The position numbers were made by a program, and so were the translations under genes. Positions 8,827 through 16,974 of a DNA stretch of 64,000 bases are shown piece by piece. The notes beneath the pieces were generated by a model. That model made no database searches and was not told the DNA's origin. It saw only the letters and a program-made list of their open reading frames with translations. Numbering within the stretch: position 1 is the first letter of the stretch; each line of letters starts with the position of its first letter. Origin of the DNA: Scandinavium ludwigii_A (GTDB lineage: Bacteria; Pseudomonadota; Gammaproteobacteria; Enterobacterales; Enterobacteriaceae); assembly GCA_050516505.1 (NCBI GenBank), contig CP191518.1, forward strand, positions 1,860,001-1,924,000, given 5' to 3'.

Positions 8827-9368
8827 TAAAACACACCAGAAACTACCGCCTGCTTTCGGTGCTGTGCCTGGCGTTTTTACTGACGGGGTGCAGCGCATGG
8901 AAAGCGACAAAAAAAGTCGGCGAAGTGATCATGGATCCGGATATCCCTGTTGGGGTGCCAGCCGAACAGCCTTCCACCGTAAGAATGGTGTTGCTGGCCG
9001 AACCTGACACCAATCCGAATACGGAGGGGGAAGCCACACCCGTTGAATTCGCCGTCATCTACCTGAGTGAAGACTCCAAGCTGCTTGCGGCAGATCACGA
9101 CCAGCTCACCCCCGACACGCTGGAGAAGACCCTCGGCAAAAACTACCTTGACCACCAGGAATACACCCTTCTGGCGCACCAGTACAAAGCACTGGCCCCC
9201 ATCACGCTTGAAGAGAAAACCCGCTACATCGGCGTGGTGGCCTGGTTTGCCGATGCGGAACACAGCGAGTGGAAGAAGACTATAAAAATCAAAAGTATAG
9301 GGCAGCACTACCAGGTTTTGATCCACATCAGGGCTAACGAGATCGAGCTAAGGGAAGAGGAAGAATAA
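8823..9368 (+). CDS. tssJ: T6SS outer-membrane lipoprotein TssJ (VasD)
   Basis: TssJ anchors the TssM/TssL membrane complex to the outer membrane. The 181-residue precursor has a positively charged start (MIKHTRNYR), a hydrophobic core and the lipobox LLTGC, placing the acylated cysteine at residue 23. The mature part contains the transthyretin-like beta sandwich regions STVRMVLLAEPDTNPN and EFAVIYLSEDSKLLAAD known from the family, ending in a charged tail. Translation is coupled to tagH through a four-base overlap, and tssK follows two bases after the stop. Confidence 0.94.
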   Translation: MIKHTRNYRLLSVLCLAFLLTGCSAWKATKKVGEVIMDPDIPVGVPAEQPSTVRMVLLAEPDTNPNTEGEATPVEFAVIYLSEDSKLLAADHDQLTPDTLEKTLGKNYLDHQEYTLLAHQYKALAPITLEEKTRYIGVVAWFADAEHSEWKKTIKIKSIGQHYQVLIHIRANEIELREEEE

Positions 9369-9370
9369 GT

Positions 9371-10717
9371 ATGCCAACGAAAAACAGGGTGATCTGGCGC
9401 GAAGGACTGTTTATCAAACCCCAGCACTTTCAGCAACAGCAGCGGCATAATGACTATCAGCTGCATCAGCGTTTCACCACGATAAACAGCTATGCCTACG
9501 GTTTCCACTCGCTGGCTATCAACCAGGAGTTGTTAAAACTCGGACGCATTGGGGTGAGTGCCGCCAGCGGCAGCATGCCCGACGGCTCCATTTTTGAGAT
9601 GCCTTATCAGGACAACTGTCCGAAACCGTTGGACGTGCTTAACTGTAACGACACTGCCAGCCGGGATATCTACCTGGCACTGCCGATGCTCAACGACACC
9701 ATCAACGAAGTCGTCGGCCAGCAGGGACAGACTCAGAGCACTATTCGCTACCGCGAGTATCTTGATGATGTACGAGACCTGCATACTGACGGGGGCGATG
9801 TCAGTCAATTAGTGCTGGCGCAACTTACCCCGCGTCTGATGCAGGGGTCCGAAGATCTCAGTGCGTACACCGCGCTGCCGTTGTGCCGTATCAAAGAAAA
9901 ACGCCCTGACGGCGCGTTGATCCTGGATGAAGAATTTATTCCGACCTGTACAACGCTCAATGTCTCCGTCTCGCTCAAAAGCTTTATGGATGAAGTGGAG
10001 GGGACCTTGGTCGAGCGGGCCCGTCTGCTGGCTAAACGCATCGGCTCCCCAGGCCAGCAGGGCATTGCCGATGTCGCCGAATTTATGATGCTGCAAGTCT
10101 TTAACCGGATGCAACCGCTGTTTACCCATCTGGCGCATCAAGCGGTACTACATCCACAGCATTTCTATTGCCAATTGGTGCAGACCTGCGGTGAGCTGCG
10201 AACCTTTACCGATGAGGCGCGCATCGCGGGAGTCTTCCCTGTTTATAACCACGATAATCTCACCGATACCTTCCAGCCGTTGTTCCAGTCGCTGCGCCAG
10301 GTGCTGAGCACTGTCCTGACGCCGCGAGCGGTGTCCATCCAGCTGCATATGCAAGCGCACGGCATTCGTGTGGCGACGATCAACGACCGGGATCTCCTGC
10401 GCAGCGCCGATTTCGTCCTCGCTGTGCGAGCGCAGATCCCGCAAGAGCAGCTCCGCCGTCAGTTTGTGCAGCAAACAAAAATCACTACGCTTGAGAAAAT
10501 CCGTGAGCTGGTCAGCGTGCAGCTCCCCGGCGTGCCGTTGGTGGCGCTTTCTGCTGCCCCACGCCAGCTGCCTTACCACTCTGGCTACACCTATTTCATG
10601 CTCGACAGGCAGAGTGCGGCCTGGAAAGAGATCCAACAAAGCAACGCTATCGCTTTCCACGTCTCAGGCGAGTTCCCTGAGCTGGACATGCAGTTTTGGG
10701 CCATCAGGAGTAGCTAA
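9371..10717 (+). CDS. tssK: T6SS baseplate subunit TssK (VasE)
   Basis: TssK is the trimeric adaptor linking the baseplate (TssFG) to TssL and TssM in the inner membrane. The 448-residue protein shows the near-invariant N-terminus NRVIWREGLFIKPQHFQQQQ and the C-terminal head region (SGYTYFMLDRQSAAWKEIQQ). The stop codon overlaps the tssL ATG by one base (TAATG). Confidence 0.95.
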   Translation: MPTKNRVIWREGLFIKPQHFQQQQRHNDYQLHQRFTTINSYAYGFHSLAINQELLKLGRIGVSAASGSMPDGSIFEMPYQDNCPKPLDVLNCNDTASRDIYLALPMLNDTINEVVGQQGQTQSTIRYREYLDDVRDLHTDGGDVSQLVLAQLTPRLMQGSEDLSAYTALPLCRIKEKRPDGALILDEEFIPTCTTLNVSVSLKSFMDEVEGTLVERARLLAKRIGSPGQQGIADVAEFMMLQVFNRMQPLFTHLAHQAVLHPQHFYCQLVQTCGELRTFTDEARIAGVFPVYNHDNLTDTFQPLFQSLRQVLSTVLTPRAVSIQLHMQAHGIRVATINDRDLLRSADFVLAVRAQIPQEQLRRQFVQQTKITTLEKIRELVSVQLPGVPLVALSAAPRQLPYHSGYTYFMLDRQSAAWKEIQQSNAIAFHVSGEFPELDMQFWAIRSS

Positions 10718-11499
10718 TGAAAACGGATGCGGTCATTCACGACGTGCTGTCTGCGGCCCCGGATACGGTTGCTTCTTACCGGCAGTACCAACTCCCGCTG
10801 CGTGGCGAAAGCCTGAATGCGATGGTCGATGCCGCCACACCGTTGCTTGGCATGGTGTTGCGCCTTAAAGAGATGGAAAACCAGCCGTTGCCGGACAAGC
10901 TCTATCAGCAGGTGGTGGCGGATATTCGCGCCACCGAACAGTTCCTGCAAACCAAAGGCTACGAGCCGGGGGCCATCGTCTCGTTTCGCTATGTGCTCTG
11001 TACCTTTATTGATGAAACCGCACTGGGCCATGGCTGGAACTCGCAGAACGACTGGCTGCAGCAATCGCTGCTGGTGCATTTCCACAACGAAACCTGGGGT
11101 GGCGAGAAAGTCTACGTTCTGCTGGAGCGCTTAATGGGGGAGCCGAAGCGCTACCAGGATCTGCTGGAATTTATGTACCTCTGTTTCTGCCTGGGTTACC
11201 GCGGACGCTACAAAGTCGCCCTGCGAAACAGCGATGAATTTGAACGTCTCTTTAGCCGTCTGCACCACCAACTTCACCAGCTGCGAGGAGAAGCGCCTGC
11301 CACCGTGCTGCACCAAAAGCCGGGGCGTTTAGGTGGGCACTACCAACTGAACAGGCGGCTGTCCATCAAACATGTTCTGTGGGGCGGGGTGGGGCTACTG
11401 GTGGTGATTTACCTGTTTTACGCCCTCAATCTGCAAGCCCAGAGCCAGGATATATTGCAGCAACTCAACAACTTATTGAGCAAGGAAAGCCCAAAATGA
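10717..11499 (+). CDS. tssL: T6SS inner-membrane protein TssL (IcmH/DotU family, VasF)
   Basis: TssL joins TssM in the inner-membrane complex and recruits TssK. The 260-residue product has the cytoplasmic DotU domain (about residues 25-185, with RYVLCTFIDETAL and LEFMYLCFCLGYRGRY) and a single C-terminal transmembrane helix near residues 220-240 (HVLWGGVGLLVVIYLFYAL). Only about 20 residues lie beyond that helix, so there is no peptidoglycan-binding OmpA-like extension. Cell-wall anchoring, if any, would need another protein. The stop overlaps clpV in an ATGA. Confidence 0.94.
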   Translation: MKTDAVIHDVLSAAPDTVASYRQYQLPLRGESLNAMVDAATPLLGMVLRLKEMENQPLPDKLYQQVVADIRATEQFLQTKGYEPGAIVSFRYVLCTFIDETALGHGWNSQNDWLQQSLLVHFHNETWGGEKVYVLLERLMGEPKRYQDLLEFMYLCFCLGYRGRYKVALRNSDEFERLFSRLHHQLHQLRGEAPATVLHQKPGRLGGHYQLNRRLSIKHVLWGGVGLLVVIYLFYALNLQAQSQDILQQLNNLLSKESPK

Positions 11500-14096
11500 T
11501 CCAGATTGATTTGCCTATTCTGGTAAACCGCCTGCACCCGATCGCCCGCCATGCGCTGGAGGCCGCTGCGGCCCATTGCGTAAGCCAGCAGGAAGCGGAA
11601 ATTACCGTCTCTCAGGTGTTACGCCAAATGATCGCCACTCCGTTGAGCGACGTGCGACTGATACTGAACCATGCCGGGGTTGAGCTCGACGAGTTACAGG
11701 ATTTGCTTGATCAGCGCATCGCCAGCTATCAGACAGTGACGCAGGCATACCCGAGTTTTTCACCCCTGCTGGTGGAATGGCTGCAAGACAGTTGGCTACT
11801 GGCGTCTACAGAGATGGAACACGGTCAGCTGCGCAGCGGCGTAATGCTCCTGACGTTACTGCACAGCCCGTTGCGCTATTTGACACCTGGCGCAAACCGC
11901 GCGCTGTCATCCGTAAACCGCGAACTGCTGCGGCTGAACTTTGCGCAGTGGACCAGCGACTCCGCCGAAATCCCTCCGTCTGAAATAGGGAACGGTACCG
12001 CTCCGGTTGCATTGGGCGGCGAAAGCCAACTGGCACGTTACGCCAGTAACATGACCGAACAGGCTCGTAGCGGTAAGCTCGACCCGGTGCTGTGCCGCGA
12101 CACGGAAATCGACCTGATGATCGATATTCTCTGCCGCCGCCGCAAAAACAACCCGATTGTCGTTGGGGAGGCGGGAGTAGGGAAAAGTGCATTAATTGAA
12201 GGACTGGCGCTGCGCATTGTGGCGGACGAGGTGCCGCAGAAATTACAGAACTGCGAGCTGATGACGCTGGATTTGGGGGCGCTACAGGCCGGTGCGGCAG
12301 TGAAAGGCGAATTCGAAAAACGCTTCAAAGGCATCATGGCCGAAATCGCACAGTCCGCCACGCCGATCATTTTGTTTATCGACGAAGCGCATACTCTCAT
12401 CGGCGCGGGCAACCAGCAGGGTGGGCTCGACATCTCCAACTTATTAAAGCCCGCCCTGGCCCGTGGCGAGCTGAAAACTATCGCCGCCACGACCTGGGGC
12501 GAATACAAAAAATACTTTGAAAAAGACGCCGCGCTTTCACGCCGCTTCCAGTTGGTCAAAGTCTCTGAACCGAGCGCGGAAGAGGCGACGATCATCATGC
12601 GCGGCCTGCGCACACTCTATGAACAGGCGCACGGCGTACTGATAGACGACGAAGCGCTCCAGGCCTCCGCCGTGTTAAGTGACCGCTATCTGTCTGGCCG
12701 CCAGTTACCGGATAAAGCTATTGATGTGCTGGATACCGCGTCGGCGCGTGTAGCCATTAACTTGACCTCTGCACCTCGCCAGGTTTCTGCGTTGCAAACG
12801 CAGTTGCATCAGCAGGCGATGGAAATCCAGATCCTCGAGCGGGAGCAGCGGCTGAATCTCGGTTGCCCGGACGCGCGTTTAATTGAACTATGCCAGCAGC
12901 GAGAAGCCATTGAGCTGCAACTTGCTGAATTGAAGTCCAGTTGGGAAGCCCAGCAGCGCCTGGTGCAGCACATTATCGATCTCAGGTCGCAATTATTGAC
13001 GCAGGAAGAGAGCGCCTGCGACGAACAGACGGCCAGACTGGCGGAGATGGGCATCGAGCTGGAAGCATTGCAACAGCACCAGATGCTCGTTTCGCCGCAT
13101 GTAGATAAACACCAGATTGCGACGGTGATTGCCGAGTGGACGGGCGTGCCGCTGAATCGTCTTTCGCAAAGCGAACTGACGGTGGTCACGGAATTGCCGG
13201 ACTATCTGGGGCAGCAGATCAAAGGCCAGAGCACGGCTATCCATTGTCTGCATCAACACCTGCTCACCGCGCGGGCAGACCTGCGTCGGCCTGGCCGCCC
13301 TATGGGGGCTTTCCTGTTGGTTGGCCCAAGCGGCGTGGGAAAAACCGAAACGGTACTGCAAATCGCCGACCTGCTGTACGGCGGCCGCCAGTACCTCACC
13401 ACCATCAATATGTCGGAATTCCAGGAAAAACACACCGTTTCGCGCCTCATTGGCTCGCCGCCCGGCTACGTTGGCTACGGTGAAGGTGGTGTGTTGACTG
13501 AGGCTATTCGCCAGAAACCTTATTCCGTGGTGCTGTTGGATGAAGTGGAAAAAGCGCACCCGGACGTGCTGAACTTGTTCTACCAGGCTTTCGATAAAGG
13601 TGAACTGGCAGACGGCGAAGGCCGGATTATCGACTGCAAAAATGTTGTGTTTTTCCTCACCTCCAATCTGGGTTACCAGACCATCGTTGATAACGCCGCA
13701 CAGCCGGAGCAAATCAACGAGTTGCTTTACCCGGAACTGGCTGCCTTCTTCAAACCCGCTTTGCTGGCCCGGATGGAAGTGGTGCCGTATTTGCCGCTGG
13801 ATCGGACCACGCTGCAAACCATTATCCATGGCAAGCTGAACCGACTGGAGAACCTGTTGCGTCAGCGTTTCAACGCCGAAGTGGTGATTGACCCGCAGGT
13901 CATCGACGAGATCTTGCTGCGCGCCACGCGCACGGAAAACGGTGCCCGAATGCTCGAGTCGATTATTGACGGTGCCTTACTGCCTCCGGTCTCTTTGCTG
14001 TTGCTGCAAAAAATGGCGGCGGGTTCAGCGATTCGCTGCATCAGGCTGTCAGTTGAGGGGAATGTGTTTACCGCTCACGTTGAGGAGGCTGCATGA
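11496..14096 (+). CDS. clpV: T6SS sheath-disassembly ATPase ClpV (TssH)
   Basis: ClpV is the AAA+ unfoldase that recycles contracted TssBC sheaths. The 866-residue protein starts with the ClpV N-domain (LVNRLHPIARHALEAAAAHC). It has two nucleotide-binding domains: Walker A GEAGVGKS near residue 224 with Walker B LFIDEAH, and Walker A GPSGVGKT near residue 610 with LLDEVEKAH. A coiled-coil middle region lies at about 430-520. The frame is open upstream to 11379, but ATG 11496 sits in an ATGA overlap with tssL and gives the conserved start MIQIDLPILVNRL. The end overlaps the next gene by four bases. Confidence 0.95.
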   Translation: MIQIDLPILVNRLHPIARHALEAAAAHCVSQQEAEITVSQVLRQMIATPLSDVRLILNHAGVELDELQDLLDQRIASYQTVTQAYPSFSPLLVEWLQDSWLLASTEMEHGQLRSGVMLLTLLHSPLRYLTPGANRALSSVNRELLRLNFAQWTSDSAEIPPSEIGNGTAPVALGGESQLARYASNMTEQARSGKLDPVLCRDTEIDLMIDILCRRRKNNPIVVGEAGVGKSALIEGLALRIVADEVPQKLQNCELMTLDLGALQAGAAVKGEFEKRFKGIMAEIAQSATPIILFIDEAHTLIGAGNQQGGLDISNLLKPALARGELKTIAATTWGEYKKYFEKDAALSRRFQLVKVSEPSAEEATIIMRGLRTLYEQAHGVLIDDEALQASAVLSDRYLSGRQLPDKAIDVLDTASARVAINLTSAPRQVSALQTQLHQQAMEIQILEREQRLNLGCPDARLIELCQQREAIELQLAELKSSWEAQQRLVQHIIDLRSQLLTQEESACDEQTARLAEMGIELEALQQHQMLVSPHVDKHQIATVIAEWTGVPLNRLSQSELTVVTELPDYLGQQIKGQSTAIHCLHQHLLTARADLRRPGRPMGAFLLVGPSGVGKTETVLQIADLLYGGRQYLTTINMSEFQEKHTVSRLIGSPPGYVGYGEGGVLTEAIRQKPYSVVLLDEVEKAHPDVLNLFYQAFDKGELADGEGRIIDCKNVVFFLTSNLGYQTIVDNAAQPEQINELLYPELAAFFKPALLARMEVVPYLPLDRTTLQTIIHGKLNRLENLLRQRFNAEVVIDPQVIDEILLRATRTENGARMLESIIDGALLPPVSLLLLQKMAAGSAIRCIRLSVEGNVFTAHVEEAA

Positions 14097-14893
14097 GGCA
14101 GCGCCTTAAAAGCGTGCTGGCGTTACTGGATGACAACTCCATCGAGAAGCTGATCTACCGTTTTTTGGCGATAAAACACCACCGCCTGCGTTTCAGCACC
14201 CTGATGGTGGCGATGTTCAATGCCAACGAAAGACGATTGGATTGCTATCTCCATCCCAATGAAAACAGCTACGAAACGGTCAACCTGAACATCAACATCG
14301 ACGACATCAGCCACCCGCTGGTGCAAGTGCTGCGCAACGGTTCGCCGCTGGTCTGGGACTCATTGCAGCAGGGCGTACGTATTGAAGATAGCATTTTTCG
14401 TGAACTGGTTCAGGAGATGCCTGTGGGATGCGGGATGTACGCCTTGCCGCTGTTTGATCTACACGGACGAGCCTGTGGGGTCATTGCGATCATCGCCGAA
14501 CGGATCGCCCGCTTTACTGACCCCGACGGTATTTTTGGCGTTTACTGCTATGTCTTCCAGCATCGCCTGATCAAATTGCAAGAGTCTGAGCAGCTCCGTA
14601 CACAACTTAGCCAGATTCGCGCCTTGCTTGCCTCCCAGCAGCAGCGCGAAAAGCAAATGGATGAACTCCTTGCCACGCTTAATGAGGCTCAAGAATTCAG
14701 TACGTTACCCGGACTTTCCCACGACTACAGCAAAATTGATGACCTGCCCGAAGCGGTCGAAGCTTTTGAAATCGCCATCCTCACCCAGCGCATGCGCGTT
14801 TACGGAAAAGACAAAAACCGTATAGCGGAAAGCCTGGGGATTGCGCCTCGGACGCTGGCTTACAAGTTGACGAAATACAGGTGTGAAGCATGA
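14093..14893 (+). CDS. VasH-like regulator lacking the AAA+ domain
   Basis: This gene occupies the vasH position, between clpV and vasI/tagO, but encodes only 266 residues. The N-terminal 160 or so look like the GAF-type sensory domain of VasH. A glutamine-rich helical linker follows (LASQQQREKQMDELLATL). The C-terminus is a Fis-type helix-turn-helix (KNRIAESLGIAPRTLAYKL). The central sigma-54 activator module is absent: I see no Walker A, GAFTGA or Walker B motif. It could therefore bind DNA but not activate sigma-54 holoenzyme by the usual mechanism. The frame is intact and overlaps both neighbours by four bases, so it looks like a functional short form rather than a recent pseudogene. Confidence 0.75.
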   Translation: MRQRLKSVLALLDDNSIEKLIYRFLAIKHHRLRFSTLMVAMFNANERRLDCYLHPNENSYETVNLNINIDDISHPLVQVLRNGSPLVWDSLQQGVRIEDSIFRELVQEMPVGCGMYALPLFDLHGRACGVIAIIAERIARFTDPDGIFGVYCYVFQHRLIKLQESEQLRTQLSQIRALLASQQQREKQMDELLATLNEAQEFSTLPGLSHDYSKIDDLPEAVEAFEIAILTQRMRVYGKDKNRIAESLGIAPRTLAYKLTKYRCEA

Positions 14894-15561
14894 GCACATG
14901 GCTATTGATTACTGCACTGATTGCCCATGTTGGGCAGTGGCTTCCGACAGCGGAACAGGGTGTATCTCTGGATCCTGAACGGGAGATGACCGTCACGCAG
15001 AAACTGGCAAAAGTGACACGCTGTCGTGTGGAAACGTCGCCACTGGTGCGGCTGGAGTGTTACGACCAGGCACTCTCCACTGCCACGGAAATCGCCATTA
15101 ACCAGACCAGTAGCGGCCCTGCATGGCAAAAAGCGATGGAGCAGGAAAAAGGGCGCACCCGTCACTCAACCGCTTTTCTGGTGACGCAGGGTACAGGCAA
15201 TAACCCCACTGTTGTGATCACGACCCCGGCGATGGGGATTCCGCCGCCACGGCCAGTGCTGATGTTTAGCTGCATTGACAACATTACGCGCCTGCAAATT
15301 GCTATCACCACGCAGCCTAAAAACGGCTCGGTGAGAATCGCTGCCGACAACGACCATTTCGCTGCCCAGTGGTTTTTACGTGAAAACGGCTACCTGTTGG
15401 AGTCCAGTCGGGGGCTGGCGGGCATCGACGAAATCAAACGTCTGATGCCCGCCAAAACGCTGACCATCGATAGCGTGGAGGGGGGATTTCCTCGTCTGAC
15501 GTTTAATATTGAGCAGTTGTCGGAGGTTGTGAAACCTCTGCGCAACGCCTGCCACTGGTAA
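14890..15561 (+). CDS. tagO: T6SS-associated exported protein TagO (VasI)
   Basis: This 223-residue protein sits at the vasI position. It has a hydrophobic N-terminus (TWLLITALIAHVGQWLP) that may act as a signal peptide. It then has the TagO pattern CRVETSPLVRLECYDQAL, a cysteine pair followed by a long beta-rich domain (VLMFSCIDNITRLQIAI). In the family TagO is required for secretion in some systems, but its molecular role is not well settled. It begins in an ATGA overlap with the regulator and ends six bases before tssA. Confidence 0.8.
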   Translation: MSTWLLITALIAHVGQWLPTAEQGVSLDPEREMTVTQKLAKVTRCRVETSPLVRLECYDQALSTATEIAINQTSSGPAWQKAMEQEKGRTRHSTAFLVTQGTGNNPTVVITTPAMGIPPPRPVLMFSCIDNITRLQIAITTQPKNGSVRIAADNDHFAAQWFLRENGYLLESSRGLAGIDEIKRLMPAKTLTIDSVEGGFPRLTFNIEQLSEVVKPLRNACHW

Positions 15562-15566
15562 GGTTT

Positions 15567-16949
15567 ATGGATATCTCGTCGCAACATCCCTGGCACGCAT
15601 TACTCCTGACGCCGCTCACCTCGGAGCAGGTTGCTCTGGCGCTGGCGGATGACGATCCGGAATGGGAATACCTCGACAGCCAGATGGTGAAACTGGGGTC
15701 CCTGGCGCACGGTACCCTGGACCTGGACGACATACAGCGGCGGCTTATCGCGCTGTTGGTGCATAAAAGCAAAGACTTCCGCCTCATGGTCCACTTGCTG
15801 CGCACGCTGCAACATGGCGGAGAACCGGAGCAACTGCTGCTGGCGATCTCACTACTGAGCACGTGGATTGAGCATTTCTGGACTCACGCCGCCCCCGCCA
15901 ACGTCATGCACAAACGCCGCTTTGCCCAGCAAATTCTCAAGCGGTTCGACAGCGCCGGCACCAGCTTCAGCCAAAAAACGGATGTCATCCAGCGGGATCT
16001 CGCCCAGGGCTTGCTGGCGCATCTGGCACAGCTCTGGCATGCCCATGAGCCCGTTCTGGCTAAAGAGGTGGACGCGTTGCGCAACCATTATGCGCGACTG
16101 CCGGAGAAAGTGGTGGAAGCTCAACCCCGTGGCGAAGATCGGTCACTGATGGGCGAAGCAACGAACGCGCCAGCACCTGTTATCCCCAGCCTGACGGTAG
16201 ATAACGCGAATGAAAAAGCATGGCGTCACAGCATTTTAAAAATGGCTGACATCCTCTGCCAGCTCCATCCGGATGTGGCGATGGGTTACCGTCTGCGTCG
16301 CTACGCCGTGTGGGGAACCATCATTGCACTACCAATGGCACAAAGTGACGGACGCACCCCGCTGGCGGCTGTCTCCAGCGATCGCATTGCAGACTATCTC
16401 GCCCGTCTGCCCCATGCCGATTTACCGCTTTGGCTGCAGGTGGAACAGAGCCTCACGCTTGCGCCTTACTGGCTGGATGGCCATGCGCTTTCCGCCCGCA
16501 TTGCCGTTAAGTTGGGGTACGTCGCGGTGGCACAGGCCATCCAGGAAGAACTTACTGTTTTTCTGACCAGGTTGCCCGGCCTGAGCACGCTGCACTTCGC
16601 CGACATGACCCCGTTCCTCGCCCCAGAGACGGCGGCCTGGCTGCAACAGCACAAAGGCGAGGCACAGGACAACAGCACGCTCGAACAGGACGAAATCTGG
16701 CACTGCTATCAGCAGCAAGGGCTAGAGGCGGCGCTACAACGGCTGGAATGCCAGCCGCAAAACGAACCCAGATCGCGCTTTTACAACCAGCTCATGGGAG
16801 CACAACTGTTGGAAAAAGCAGGTTTAACGGCACTTGCCCGCCAGCAGTATCACAGCCTGATGTTGGTGGGAGAACAGTTGCAGCTCAGGGAATGGGAACC
16901 CGCATTGATGACGTTACTGACAGAAAAACAACGGCAGTTAACACCGTGA
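15567..16949 (+). CDS. tssA: T6SS cap/baseplate protein TssA (VasJ type)
   Basis: TssA proteins share an ImpA N-terminal domain and organise tail assembly; different classes cap the growing sheath or stay at the baseplate. The 460-residue product has the ImpA-type segment at about residues 20-130 (DDPEWEYLDSQMVKLGSLAH, then DFRLMVHLLRTLQ) and a VasJ-type C-terminal domain with a run of tetratricopeptide-like helices ending GLTALARQQYHSLML. It lies between tagO and tssM, as vasJ does in Vibrio cholerae. Confidence 0.88.
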   Translation: MDISSQHPWHALLLTPLTSEQVALALADDDPEWEYLDSQMVKLGSLAHGTLDLDDIQRRLIALLVHKSKDFRLMVHLLRTLQHGGEPEQLLLAISLLSTWIEHFWTHAAPANVMHKRRFAQQILKRFDSAGTSFSQKTDVIQRDLAQGLLAHLAQLWHAHEPVLAKEVDALRNHYARLPEKVVEAQPRGEDRSLMGEATNAPAPVIPSLTVDNANEKAWRHSILKMADILCQLHPDVAMGYRLRRYAVWGTIIALPMAQSDGRTPLAAVSSDRIADYLARLPHADLPLWLQVEQSLTLAPYWLDGHALSARIAVKLGYVAVAQAIQEELTVFLTRLPGLSTLHFADMTPFLAPETAAWLQQHKGEAQDNSTLEQDEIWHCYQQQGLEAALQRLECQPQNEPRSRFYNQLMGAQLLEKAGLTALARQQYHSLMLVGEQLQLREWEPALMTLLTEKQRQLTP

Positions 16950-16974
16950 TAACCAGGGAACAGGAGTAGTACAC

